A DNA stretch of 64,000 nucleotides from JACVRW01 sp963771715 (GCA_963771715.1 CAVYUQ010000006.1:1-64000), one strand, 5' to 3'; shown: positions 48,808 to 58,183, counted from the stretch's first letter. Made by a program: numbers and translations. Notes: generated by a model from the sequence alone, not told the origin.

Positions 48808-49842
48808 CTAGGAGGCGGCCGACGCGTGTTCCGGGGCGGCGGCGAGCGACCCCGGCTCCGGCGCGGCCTCGACGGGGGCGAGCGCCTCGATCTGCTCCAG
48901 CTTGGCGAGCAGGTTCTCCGCCATCCGGATCGACGCGGCGTCGATCAGCCGGCCGTCGAGCGAGACCGCGCCCTTCCCCTCGGCGGCCGCCTCGCGCATC
49001 GCCTCGATGATGCGGCGCGTGCGCTCCACCAGCCGCGGCGCCGGCGTGTAGACCTCGTTGGCGAGCGGGATCTGCGAGGGGTGGATCGCCCACTTGCCCT
49101 CGTAGCCGAGCACGGCGGACCGGCGCGCGGCGGCGATGTAGCCCTCGGGGTCGGTGAAGTCGCCGTAGGGGCCGTCGATCGGCCGCAGCCCGTACGCGCG
49201 GCACGTCACGGCGATGCGCGCGAGCGGGTAGTGCCACTGGTCGTTCCAGTGGCGGTCGCGCGCGTCCGAGCCGTTCGGGTCGGTGAGCACGGAGTAGTTC
49301 TCGTCCACGCCGCCGATCGAGGCGGTGTGGCTCTGGATCGAGGCCGCGTAGTCCGCGACGCCGAAGATCATCGCCTCCATCCGGTCCGGGCAGGCCTGGG
49401 CAACCTCGTCCACGTTGACCATCCCGATCGCGGTCTCGATCAGCACGGCGAGGCCGATCCGGCGCTCGAGGCCCATCGCCTCCTCGATCTGGGTGAGCAG
49501 CGTGGCCACCAGGTGAACGTCGCCCGCGCCGCTGACCTTGGGGATCACGATCGCGTCCACGTGCTCGCCGGCCTGCTCGACCACGTCGACGATGTCGCGG
49601 TAGCACCAGTGGGTGTCGAGCCCGTTGATGCGCACGGACACCGAGCAGCGCGACCAGTCCTGCTCGCGCAGCGCATCCACGAGGTTGATGCGCGCCTGCT
49701 CCTTGTCGTCGGGCGCAACGGCGTCCTCGAGGTCGAGCATCACCACGTCGGCCCCGAGCGACGGTGCCTTCTCGAGCATGCGCACGTTGCTGCCCGGGAC
49801 TGCGAGCTCGCTGCGGTGGAGACGGGTCTTCGTGGGGGTCAT
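48808..49842 (-). CDS. HpcH/HpaI-aldolase (CitE-like), malyl-CoA lyase type
   Basis: A 344-residue TIM-barrel lyase. Typical CitE/malyl-CoA lyase motifs: RSELAVPGSNVRMLEKAPSL, ADVVMLDLEDAVAPDDKEQA, VSVRINGLDTHWCYRDIVDV, LAVLIETAIGMVNVDEVAQA with the metal Glu, and GYEGKWAIHPSQIPLANEVY. Its length suits malyl-CoA/beta-methylmalyl-CoA or citramalyl-CoA lyase; the reaction would link glyoxylate and acetyl- or propionyl-CoA. ATG 49842 is chosen over an upstream in-frame ATG because the family begins KTRLHRSELAVPG. Divergent from a glyoxylate-type aminotransferase. Confidence 0.82.
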   Translation of the reverse strand: MTPTKTRLHRSELAVPGSNVRMLEKAPSLGADVVMLDLEDAVAPDDKEQARINLVDALREQDWSRCSVSVRINGLDTHWCYRDIVDVVEQAGEHVDAIVIPKVSGAGDVHLVATLLTQIEEAMGLERRIGLAVLIETAIGMVNVDEVAQACPDRMEAMIFGVADYAASIQSHTASIGGVDENYSVLTDPNGSDARDRHWNDQWHYPLARIAVTCRAYGLRPIDGPYGDFTDPEGYIAAARRSAVLGYEGKWAIHPSQIPLANEVYTPAPRLVERTRRIIEAMREAAAEGKGAVSLDGRLIDAASIRMAENLLAKLEQIEALAPVEAAPEPGSLAAAPEHASAAS

Positions 49843-49931
49843 GCCCGGCAGTAGAGCGACAGTCGCCGCACTCCACAAGCTGGATTAGAGGAATTTGTCT
49901 ATGTGTTTCGCAAAACTCTTAGCTTGTACTC

Positions 49932-51111
49932 ATGGCTTCGGTGCGGCACCCTGTCGGGATGGACCACGCTCTCCCCCAGCTTCGCCCGCCCGAGCGGCTG
50001 CTCTGCGGCCCGGGTCCCACGAACGTGGACCCCGCGGTGCTAGAAGCCATGACCAGGCCGATGCTCGGCCACCTCGACCCCACGATGCACGAGATCCTGC
50101 TCGACGTCGTCGAGCTGCTCAGGCGCGTGTACCGGATGCCCGACGGCCTGGTGCTCCCGCTCCACTGCACCGGCACGGCCGGCATGGAGACTGGAATCGC
50201 CAACCTGCTCGAGCCGGGCGACACCATCATCGTCGCCCAGTGCGGCTTCTTCGGACGGCGCATCGCCGAGATAGCGCGGCGCCACGGGGCGCGGGTCGTG
50301 ACCGTGACCGCTGACTGGGGTGAGTGCGTCTCGAACGACGCGCTGATGGAGGCGCTCGACCACGAGCGCCACGCCCGGATGGTCGCCGTGGTGCACGCCG
50401 AGACCTCCACGGGCGTGGAGCATCCGCTGGCGCAGCTCGGGGCCGCGCTGCGCGACCGCGACACGCTGCTGATGGCCGACTGCGTCACCTCGATGGCGGG
50501 CATCCCGCTCGAGGTGGGCGCCTGGGGCGTGGACTTCGCCTACTCGTGCACGCAGAAGTGCCTGGCGGCGCCGCCCGGGATGTCGCCCGTCGCGGTGTCC
50601 GAGCGGGCGATGGAGCGGCTGCGCGCGCCGGCGGACTCCCGTGCCCTTCTCCTTCGACCTGCTGCTGCTGGAGCGCTACTGGGTCGAGCGGCCGGCGGCG
50701 TACCACCACACGGCCCCGATCCTCGGCATCTACGCGCTGCACGAGGCGCTCTGCGGGGCGCTGCGCGAGGGGCTCGAGGCGCGCTGGGAGCGGCACGCCG
50801 AGGCCGCCGCGCATCTTCAGAGCGCGCTGCAGGCGCGCGGGCTGGAGCTGCTCGCCGACCCGGAGCACCGGCTGGCGCCGCTCACCGCGGTCCGGGTGCC
50901 CGAGGGGGTCGACGGCAAGGCCGTGCAGGGCCGCCTGCTGCGGGAGCACGGCATCGAGATCGGCGGCGGGCTCGGGCCGGATGCGCCGGCGATGTGGCGG
51001 ATCGGGCTGATGGGCCGGAACGCTTCGGTGGCCACCGCCGACCGCGTGCTCGCCGCGCTCGACGCGGTGCTGGCGGAGGAGGCGGCTCCGGTCGCTGCCG
51101 TGAGCGCGTAG
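49932..51111 (+). CDS. Class V aminotransferase, serine/alanine-glyoxylate type, one-base frameshift
   Basis: About 392 residues after correction. PLP fold type I enzyme with LLCGPGPTNVDPAVLEAMTR, the CTGTAGMETGIANLLEPGDT loop, ADCVTSMAGIPLEVGAWGVD and the PLP lysine in YSCTQKCLAAPPGMSPV. It resembles serine-glyoxylate, alanine-glyoxylate and ureidoglycine-glyoxylate transaminases, which use glyoxylate as amino acceptor. An extra C near 50639 breaks the frame; the rest (VPFSFDLLLLERYWVERPAA, YHHTAPILGIYALHEAL) is intact. Being divergent from a malyl-CoA-lyase-like gene suggests a shared role in glyoxylate metabolism. Confidence 0.88.
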
Positions 51112-51211
51112 GGCTTAACTGCTGCATTGAGGGGGTCGGCTTCGCCAGGTGAGTGCTGCGCGTTGCGGAATCCGCCACGTTCGTCGCACACCTGGAGGCT
51201 AGGCTCCTTCG

Positions 51212-51939
51212 ATGCCGCTGTTGCAGGCCGCGCTGAACGGGGATCGGGAGCATCCGGCGGCGCCGCGCACGCCGGCCCAGCTCGCGGCCGAGGGCCGAGC
51301 GGCCGTCCATGCGGGAGCCGGTGTGCTTCACCTGCATCCGTATGACGAGAGTGGCCGGCAGACGTTCGAGGCCGAGCCCTGTGCCGCCGCGCTGCGCGCC
51401 GTCCGCGCGGCGTGCCCGGGGATCCCGATCTCGCTCAGCACCTCGGCGGACATCGAGCCGGACCCGGAGCGGCGGCTCGCGCTGGTGGCGGCCTGGACGG
51501 ACCTGCCGGAGCTCGTGACCGCCAACCAGGGCGAGCCGGGAATCGCGGAGCTCTGCGAGCTGCTGATCGAGCGCGGGATCGGGATCGAGGCGGGCCTGCT
51601 CTCGCTCGCGGATGCCCGACACCTTCACCGCTTCCGGCATCGCGGGCCGCTGCGTCCGCGCGATGATCGAGCCGCTCGACGCGGACCCCGAGGACGCCGT
51701 GGCTCAGGCGGCCGCCATGGAGGACACGCTCGGCGACCGCCGGCGTGCAACTCGAGCAGGTTCACCACGGCGAAGGCATCGCGTCCTGGGCCGTCAACCG
51801 GCGGGCCGCCGCGCGCGGACACGGCATCAGGACCGGGCTCGAGGACACCCCGGTGCTGCCCGACGGGCGCACGGCATCGGGCAACGGCGAGCTCGTGGCC
51901 GCCGCGGCGGCGCTGCTCGCGGAGCTCGCGCCGTCCTAG
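51212..51939 (+). CDS. BKACE (DUF849) beta-keto acid cleavage enzyme-like protein, two frameshifts
   Basis: About 241 residues after correction, shorter than usual members (about 270-300). The metal motif is GAGVLHLHPYDESGRQTFEA, and later TASGIAGRCVRAMIEPLDAD and LEQVHHGEGIASWAVNRRAA with GIRTGLEDTPVLPDG, as in BKACE proteins. These Zn enzymes cleave beta-keto acids with acetyl-CoA, e.g. 3-keto-5-aminohexanoate or dehydrocarnitine. Extra bases near 51615 and 51737 break the frame. ATG 51212. The stop overlaps the convergent lysR stop. Confidence 0.8.
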
Positions 51940-51948
51940 CCCGCGAGC
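51924..51948. terminator. Hairpin spanning both stop codons of convergent genes
   Basis: GCTCGCG (51924-51930) and CGCGAGC (51942-51948) are perfect arms around an 11-base loop that contains the overlapping stops of BKACE (+) and lysR (-). Confidence 0.45.
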
Positions 51949-52841
51949 GCGTGGCGCGCCGCGCGCGACGTGCAGAAGGTCATGAATGCCTCCACGTCCT
52001 CCCTGACCGGGCCGATCGCGGAGCGCACCACGTGCCAGCGGCGCTCGGGCAGCCCGCCGCTGGGGCTGATCGTGTCGAGCAGCCCGAGCTCAAGCTCCAG
52101 CTCCACGGCCGCGCGCGACTGGAGGGCTATCCCGAGGCCGGAGCGGGCCGCCTGCTTGATCGCCCCGTTCGAGCCGAGCGTGAGCACCTTCGGCTGTATG
52201 CCTCGCGAGGCCAGGAACTCCTCGCAGAGCGTGCGCGTGCCCGACCCCGGCTCACGGAGCAGCCACGGGCGCGAAGCGAGCTCCTCCATCGCAACCCAAC
52301 GACGCCTGGCGAGCGGGTCGCCCGAGCTGGTGACCAGCACGAACTCGTTGTCGGCGAAGTCCACGCCCGCGAACCGCTCGTCGTCGGGGATGCGGCCGGT
52401 CACAGCCACGTCCACCGCGTGGTCGAGCACTCGCTGGAAGACCACCTCGCGGTTGCCCACGTCGAGGCTGATCTCGAGGTCCGGCCGCCGCTCGCGGAAC
52501 GCCTGGATCAGCTGCGGCACCAGGTACTCGCCCGCCGTCGTGACCGCGCTGATCAGCAGCGTGTGCGGCCGCGCCTCCTCCGCCTCGCGCGCGGCTCGCG
52601 CGCCCTGCTGGAGAAGGCCGAGCACGTCGCTCGCGTACGGCGCGTAGGCCGCGCCCGCGGGGGTCGGGCGCACGGTCCGCCCCGCCCGCTCGGTGAGCCG
52701 CACGCCCAGCTCGCGCTCGAGCGCGGACACGGCTGCGGAGACCGACGGCTGCGTGACCACCAGCTCGTCCGCCGCGGCGGTAACCGACCCGCGCCGCACG
52801 ACGGTGAGGAAGGCGACCAGCTGAGTAAGCGTCACGGCCAT
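51936..52841 (-). CDS. LysR-family regulator (CbbR/CysB-like)
   Basis: A 301-residue LysR protein. The N-terminal helix-turn-helix reads LTQLVAFLTVVRRGSVTAAA, DELVVTQPSVSAAVSALERE and LGVRLTERAGRTVRPTPAG. The effector domain has VPQLIQAFRERRPDLEISLD and the REPGSGTRTLCEEFLASRGI segment as in CbbR. ATG 52841 lies 28 bases after the phosphoribulokinase stop on the same strand, so it is the last gene of the operon starting at 58130. LysR proteins linked to PRK genes usually sense Calvin-cycle or C1 metabolites; the ligand here is unknown. Confidence 0.9.
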   Translation of the reverse strand: MAVTLTQLVAFLTVVRRGSVTAAADELVVTQPSVSAAVSALERELGVRLTERAGRTVRPTPAGAAYAPYASDVLGLLQQGARAAREAEEARPHTLLISAVTTAGEYLVPQLIQAFRERRPDLEISLDVGNREVVFQRVLDHAVDVAVTGRIPDDERFAGVDFADNEFVLVTSSGDPLARRRWVAMEELASRPWLLREPGSGTRTLCEEFLASRGIQPKVLTLGSNGAIKQAARSGLGIALQSRAAVELELELGLLDTISPSGGLPERRWHVVRSAIGPVREDVEAFMTFCTSRAARHALAG

Positions 52842-52869
52842 GCCTGACGCCCAACGTATAGTCGAATCT

Positions 52870-53820
52870 CTAAGCGTGCAACGCCGAATCCGCACCGGTG
52901 GGGAAGCGCGGGTCGGCGCGCGGCGGCGATCCGCCGATGGCCAGCGCCGCCCGGGCGGTGACCACGTGGTACAGGATCAGCAGCTGGACGAGCGCCAGCG
53001 AGTCCGAGCGGTGGAGGTCGGTGCCGACCGTGAACTCGCCGAGCCGGCGGATGCGCAGGTGCGAGGCGAAGCTCATCCGCTGCCACACGGCCTCCTCCAG
53101 CTCGGCCGCGTGCTCGGGGTCGAGGTCGCCTGGGATCCGGAGCAGCCATTCGCGCTCGCGCTTGATGAGCGCCGGCCCGCTCCCGTCGAGGAGTGGCGAG
53201 AGGTCCGGATGAGGCAGGCTGTCCCGAAGGATCACGTCGGCGTCCAGATGCGCGGGGTCCTCAGAGCTGTTCGGCGCGAAGGCCACGACTATGTCCGCGT
53301 ACTGGCGCTGCGGCTGGATGAACTGCTCCGCGTCCGCCTGGCGTGAGTCGAGCTCGGCCAGGACCTCGTCGGTGGTGTAGCCGCGCCGGGTGCAGTCGCG
53401 CTTCAGCTTCCACGCCCGCCGCAGCTGCTCCGGCGGCGCCAGCGCCACGCGCACGTCGTGCAGCGAGCGCAGCGTCTCCGTGTGGAAGTTGAGCAGTCCC
53501 TCCATCACCAGGAACTTGGCCGGCCGCACGTAGTCCGGCGGCTGGAAGGTCCCGGTGCGGTGGCTGTACACCGGCTTCAGCACGGCCTCGCCGCGCCTGA
53601 GGTGGACCAGGTGCTGGGTCAGGATGTCGAGATGGTTCGAGTCGGGGTGCAGCGGGGTCACGCCGAGCTCGCGCCGCCGCTCGCGGTCGTAGCGGTGGTA
53701 GTCGTCGGCGGAGATGTGCGTCACGTGCGCGTCTCCGAGCACGCGCAGCAGCCCGCGCGTGACCGTGGTCTTGCCCGCACCCGAATCGCCGACCACGCCG
53801 AGGACTATCGCCCGAGGCAT
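52870..53820 (-). CDS. Phosphoribulokinase-family kinase
   Basis: A 316-residue P-loop kinase. Walker A is VVGDSGAGKTTVTRGLLRVL; then HISADDYHRYDRERRRELGV, HPDSNHLDILTQHLVHLRRG, KPVYSHRTGTFQPPDYV and VMEGLLNFHTETLRSL. PRK-type segments WKLKRDCTRRGYTTDEVLAE and FIQPQRQYADIVVAFAP support true PRK over uridine kinase. The reaction in the family is ribulose-5-phosphate to ribulose-1,5-bisphosphate. No RuBisCO gene is in the window. ATG 53820 is one base from the flavin reductase stop, so it is cotranscribed with demethylase-like genes, an unusual setting. Confidence 0.85.
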   Translation of the reverse strand: MPRAIVLGVVGDSGAGKTTVTRGLLRVLGDAHVTHISADDYHRYDRERRRELGVTPLHPDSNHLDILTQHLVHLRRGEAVLKPVYSHRTGTFQPPDYVRPAKFLVMEGLLNFHTETLRSLHDVRVALAPPEQLRRAWKLKRDCTRRGYTTDEVLAELDSRQADAEQFIQPQRQYADIVVAFAPNSSEDPAHLDADVILRDSLPHPDLSPLLDGSGPALIKREREWLLRIPGDLDPEHAAELEEAVWQRMSFASHLRIRRLGEFTVGTDLHRSDSLALVQLLILYHVVTARAALAIGGSPPRADPRFPTGADSALHA

Positions 53821-53821
53821 G

Positions 53822-54400
53822 TCAGGCTCCGAGCTTCTCGTAGCGGCCGCCGTGGAACAGCAGCGGCGTGCCGGCGTTCTGGCGCGCGTACTCCACGCGG
53901 CCGAGGAACAGCGAGTGGTCGCCGCCCCAGTACGACTTCTCCACCCGCGCGACGAAGTGCGCGAGCGCGCCGTCCACGAGCGGCGTGTCCTTCACCACCT
54001 GGAACCGCGGCTCAACCTGATCCGATCTTCCTGCGAAGCGATCGGAGAGCGCAGCCTGTGTCGCACAGAGCACGCTCACTCCATAGTGCATGCCCTCGTG
54101 TAGGAGCGCGCACATCTTCGTTCGTCGATCGACGGAAATCAGGACGAGCGGCGGCTCGAGCGAGACCGACATGAAGGCATTCGCCGTCATGCCGTGAACC
54201 TCGTCGCCCTTCAAGGCAGTGATGACCGTTACGCCCGTGGCGAACATCCCCAGGGTTCGGCGGAGGGCCACGGCGGGTTCCTGGCCGTCGTCACCGACGT
54301 CGGGTCGCTCCGCCTCCGCGTACTCGTCATACGGACTCGCTCCGATTCCGTCTGGCCCAGTGAAGCTGAGCGGAAACTGAAACTCGTTGGGCTCGTTCAC
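53822..54400 (-). CDS. Flavin reductase-domain protein (NAD(P)H:FMN oxidoreductase-like)
   Basis: A 192-residue protein with an about 35-residue N-terminal extension and the flavin reductase fold: LRRTLGMFATGVTVITALKG, HGMTANAFMSVSLEPPLVLI, and YWGGDHSLFLGRVEYARQNA. Such proteins supply reduced FMN or FAD to two-component monooxygenases. GTG 54400 overlaps the DUF1989-GcvT stop (GTGA). The acyl-CoA-dehydrogenase-fold protein two genes upstream is the likely oxygenase partner. That is inference from operon structure. Confidence 0.87.
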   Translation of the reverse strand: MNEPNEFQFPLSFTGPDGIGASPYDEYAEAERPDVGDDGQEPAVALRRTLGMFATGVTVITALKGDEVHGMTANAFMSVSLEPPLVLISVDRRTKMCALLHEGMHYGVSVLCATQAALSDRFAGRSDQVEPRFQVVKDTPLVDGALAHFVARVEKSYWGGDHSLFLGRVEYARQNAGTPLLFHGGRYEKLGA

Positions 54401-56730
54401 GAGCGCGGGCGCTCCTTCTTCGGGTCGTAGAACGGGAAGCCGACCACCTTCGCCGGGATCCGCTTCTGGAGGCCGTCGAGCTTGCCGACCTCCACGTCGG
54501 TGCCCTCCTCCCCGTACTGCACCGCCATCCGGCAGAGCGCGATGTTCTTGCGCAGCAGCGGGCTGCGCGTGCCGCTCGTGACCACGCCCACGCGCCGGCG
54601 CCCCACGTACACCTCGTCGCCGTGGCCCGCGGTCTCGTTGCCCTCGAGCTCGAGCCCGACCAGCCGGCGCTGCGGGTGCGCGGAGCGCTCGATCAGCGCG
54701 TCCTTGCCGACGAAGTCGTCCTCGCTGTCGAGCTTCACGGTGAAGCCGATGCCGGCCTCGAACGGGTCCACCTGGTCGTCGAACTCGTAGCCCGCGAATA
54801 TCAGCCCCGCCTCGATCCGGATCATGTCGAGCGCGTCGAGCCCCAGCGGCATCAGCCCGTGCGGCTGGCCGGCCTCCCAGATCGCGTCCCAGACCGCCGG
54901 GCCCGTCGTCCGGGTGGCAGAAGACCTCGTAGCCGAGCTCGCCCGTGTAGCCGGTGCGCGACACCACCACCGGGATCCCCTGGTAGTCCGCCGATGCCGC
55001 CCGACCAGGAAGCGGAACCACTTCAGGTCCTCGATGCCCAGGCTGGGTCGGCGGCGTCCAGACCAGCTTCTTCATGATCTCGCGGCTCTCGGGCCCCTGC
55101 ACGGCGAGGTTGTGCAGCTGGTCGGTGGAGGGCTTCACCCACACCTTCAGCTCGAGCCGCTCGGCGAGCTCCTTCAGCCACACGCCCGTGTAGGGGTCGC
55201 CGCCGATGAAGCGGAAGTTGTTGTCGGCGAGCCTGAAGACGGTGGCGTCGTCGATCATGCCGCCGGTCTCGTTGCAGACCGCCGTGTAGACCACCTGCCC
55301 GATCGCGAGCCGGCGCACGTCGCGCGTGATCGCCTGCTGGATCAGCGCCTCGGCGTCCGGGCCGAGCACCTCCCACTTGCGCAGCGGCGAGAGGTCCATC
55401 ACCACGGCCTTCTCGCGACACGCCCAGTACTCGGTCGATCGCGCCCTCGTTGTTGTAGCAGTGGGGCAGCCAGTAGCCGCGGTACTCCACGAAGCTCTCG
55501 GTGAGCTCGCTCGTGCGCGGGTGGAACGCCGTTTCCTTGGTCAGCACTGGCTCTGCCTCCGGGGTCACGCGGTGAGCGATGGCCGTCGAGAAGCGGTTCT
55601 CGGCCGGGTAGACGCGAACGTGGATGTCCGTGATGTCCCAGCCGTTGGCCGGGTCGATGTCATCGGGGCACGCCGAGGACGCGCACACCAGGTCGGTCAT
55701 CGCGCGCATCAGGACGTAGTCGCCGGGGCGCGACCAGGGCTCGTCCGTGACGATCACGTTGTCGTCGTCCACGCGCGTGTTGAAGAAGAAGTTCACGGCC
55801 TCCCAGCCGGCGCGTGGCGCGATCCCGAAGGGCGTGACCTGGTTGTTGAAGTTCTCGGTGCAGCTGATGTGCCCCGGGTAGCCCATGTCCTCGTAGTAGC
55901 GAGGGCGTGCAGGCCAGGCCGAATGTGTCGTGGCGGCCGACCGTGTCGCGCACCACCTGCACCAGCGGGTCCATGTCCACGTCGAAGAACTTGCTGTAGA
56001 GGCCAGGCAGCGGGTAGGCGGCGCCCATCAGCGTGCGAGTGGTCACGCCGTCCATCCCGCGCTCGAGCCCGTTCTCCAGCTTGTGGCGGTGGAAGGCGAG
56101 GAAGTCCGAGCACTGGCGCCCGCGCACGTCGATCACCTGGATGTACTCGCCCTCGCGCACCTCGTACGACAGCGCGCTCGCCCGGTCCACGCGGAAGTCG
56201 AGCCGCGGGTCGGCGAGCGGCTCGGGCAGCTCGCCGTCGACCTCGTCGCGCGGCGCGTCGCGCTTGACCTCCACCACGAGCGCCGACGCCGGCGGGTCGC
56301 CGTCCACCAGGCGGCCGCCGGGGGCGGCCACCACGATCAGCGCATCGCGCTCGCACGCGAAGGCCTGGGAGCTGCCGGGCGCGCCGTCGGGTCCGAACAG
56401 CCGCACCGCCATCGCGTCGTGCGGCTTCAGCCCGCGCGAGTGCAGCGCGCCCAGGAAGCCGTCGTCCGCCCCGCTCGCCACCAGCTCGCGCAGCACGGTG
56501 GCCGGGGCGTCGGCCCGCGTGCCCAGGGCTCCCGCGTCGTCGCGGCCGTCCGGCGACAGCACCGTCAGCTCCGCCGGCTGGCCGCCGTCCGGGTCGATCA
56601 CGGTCACACGGTCGCCGCCGTGCAACTCGACCACCGTGGCCGACCCCGGGCGCACCCACCACGTCTCGAAGCTCCGGTCCATCGGTCTCAGACCGGAGAC
56701 GAGCGAGGGTGGAGTGCGCTGGATCGTCAC
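54397..56730 (-). CDS. DUF1989 - GcvT (aminomethyltransferase) fusion, five one-base indels
   Basis: About 776 residues after correction, from GTG 56730 (GTGA overlap with the ACAD gene). Residues 1-185 are a diverged domain (VVELHGGDRVTVIDPDGGQP resembles a DUF1989 core). Residues about 190-385 are DUF1989: EGEYIQVIDVRGRQCSDFLA, GRHDTFGLACTP, HISCTENFNNQVTPFG and LVCASSACPDDIDPANGWDI with the metal-type Cys/His residues. From about 400 a GcvT fold follows: EYWACREKAVVMDLSPLRKW, GGMIDDATVFRLADNNFRFI, VVSRTGYTGELGYEVFCHPD and GLDALDMIRIEAGLIFAGYE, i.e. THF-dependent methyl or methylene transfer. Breaks: insertions near 54899, 55038, 55433 and 55902, a deletion near 54998. DUF1989 proteins act with urea/guanidine carboxylases. 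Confidence 0.85.
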
Positions 56731-58130
56731 GCCTTGGCTGCCGGCTCTTTCGCCTCGTCCTTGTCCGCCTGCTCCATCAGCGTCTTGGCGAGGTCGCGCT
56801 TGCCGGCTGAGTCGAGCTTCTTCACCTCATTCTCGACGACCCTGCGGTTATACGTCTGGTTCCAGTAGTCGAGCGCGTCGAAGCCGAGCAGCACGGCCTT
56901 GCCGACGAACTGGCGCAGCACCTCGTTCGTCGGGCCCATGACCCAGCCGGCCTTGGCGTCGCGCACGTAGCGCTCGAGCTCCATGTCGCGCTTGTAGCCC
57001 GACCCGCCGCACGCGTGCAGCATCTTGTCCACGTGGTGCGCGGTGTTCTTCGCCGCCTCGAACTTGATCTGCCAGGCCCAGTGCAGGTAGTCCGCGCGCG
57101 CCGTCTCGCCCGGCTCGAGGATGCGCCGGTTGTCGTCGGTCACGCGGTCCATCGCGTTGGCCACCGACATCACGAACACGCGGCACGCGTTCGTGTCCAT
57201 CACGGCCTCGCCCACGTAGTCCTGGATCGTCGGGTAGTCGGCCACGCGCATGCCCACGTCCACGTGGCGCTTGCGCGTGGTGTGCCGCCTGGCGATGTCG
57301 ATCGCGCCCATCGTGATGCCGTTCCACACCGAGGAGGAGCCGATCAGGAACCACGGGTCCACGGCCTCGTCGTTCGACGCCGCGCCGTCGCCGAGCGGGC
57401 CCACGATCTGCTCGCCCGGGATCTCCACGTCCTCGACCTGGATCGGTCCGGACTGGTTGCCGCGCAGGCCGAGCGCGTCCCAGAGCGAGGGCTGCGCCTT
57501 CACGTCCTCGCCGTCGATCACGAACACGGAGAGGTCGTCGTAGCCCTTGAAGTCCGGGCTGGTGGTCTGCACGACGTAGAAGTCGGCGAAGCCGCCGGAG
57601 GTCGTCCAGGACGCCTTCTTGTTCACTTTGTAGCCGCCGTTCGACTTCTCGGCCTTCGAGGAGAACGGGTACCAGAAGTGCGAGCCGGTCTCGGGGTCGG
57701 AGTAGGACAGCGTGCCGATCTTCACCTCGGGGTTCATCGGCCGGATGTACTTGTCGATCAGCTCCGGCGTCGGCCGCAGCATGAGCGTGGCCACCGCGCC
57801 GATGTGCATCACGTAACACATGGCGGTGGAGGCGCAGCCGTAGCGGGCGAGCGTCTCGCAGACCATCGTGAACGCCACGTGGTTCTCGCCGAGGCCGCCG
57901 TACTCCTCGGGCACGGTCAGCCCGAGGAAGCCGTGCTCGGCGAGGATCTCGAAGTTGCGGCGCGGATAGAGCAGCTCGTCGTCCGAGCGCTTCGCGTTCG
58001 CGCGCATCTCGCTCTCGCAGAGGTCGATCAGCTTCGCGCGCAGCTCCTTCTGGCGCTCGGTCAGGAACCAGTCAGGGTCCCACTCGTAGCCGAGGCCCCA
58101 GAAGGGCTCGCCACCCCACGTCTTCTCCAC
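56727..58130 (-). CDS. Acyl-CoA dehydrogenase-fold flavoprotein lacking the usual catalytic Glu
   Basis: A 467-residue ACAD-superfamily protein. N-terminal helical part: EHGFLGLTVPEEYGGLGENH and ETLARYGCASTAMCYVMHIG. The beta part has GTLSYSDPETGSHFWYPFSS and KKASWTTSGGFADFYVVQTT. The C-terminal part has HACGGSGYKRDMELERYVRD. The usual [IV]-Y-E-G-T-x-E becomes VMGPTNE, with Gly399 at the normal Glu position, so dehydrogenation by the standard base is unlikely. Monooxygenases of this fold also lack it and use reduced flavin from a partner such as the reductase at 53822. GTG 58130 follows GGGAGAG. First gene of a five-gene operon; GTAC palindrome upstream. Confidence 0.85.
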   Translation of the reverse strand: MEKTWGGEPFWGLGYEWDPDWFLTERQKELRAKLIDLCESEMRANAKRSDDELLYPRRNFEILAEHGFLGLTVPEEYGGLGENHVAFTMVCETLARYGCASTAMCYVMHIGAVATLMLRPTPELIDKYIRPMNPEVKIGTLSYSDPETGSHFWYPFSSKAEKSNGGYKVNKKASWTTSGGFADFYVVQTTSPDFKGYDDLSVFVIDGEDVKAQPSLWDALGLRGNQSGPIQVEDVEIPGEQIVGPLGDGAASNDEAVDPWFLIGSSSVWNGITMGAIDIARRHTTRKRHVDVGMRVADYPTIQDYVGEAVMDTNACRVFVMSVANAMDRVTDDNRRILEPGETARADYLHWAWQIKFEAAKNTAHHVDKMLHACGGSGYKRDMELERYVRDAKAGWVMGPTNEVLRQFVGKAVLLGFDALDYWNQTYNRRVVENEVKKLDSAGKRDLAKTLMEQADKDEAKEPAAKA

Positions 58131-58169
58131 GGTGCTCTCTCCCGAGTCGGGTTCAGCCAGGGCACGTTC

Positions 58170-58183
58170 GTACAAATATGTAC
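58170..58183. promoter_or_regulatory. GTAC-type palindrome between ACAD and SnoaL genes
   Basis: GTACA-AATA-TGTAC, a five-base inverted repeat with AT-rich centre, in the divergent promoter region (ACAD start 58130, SnoaL start 58206). The half-site recurs at 59996-60023. Confidence 0.5.
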
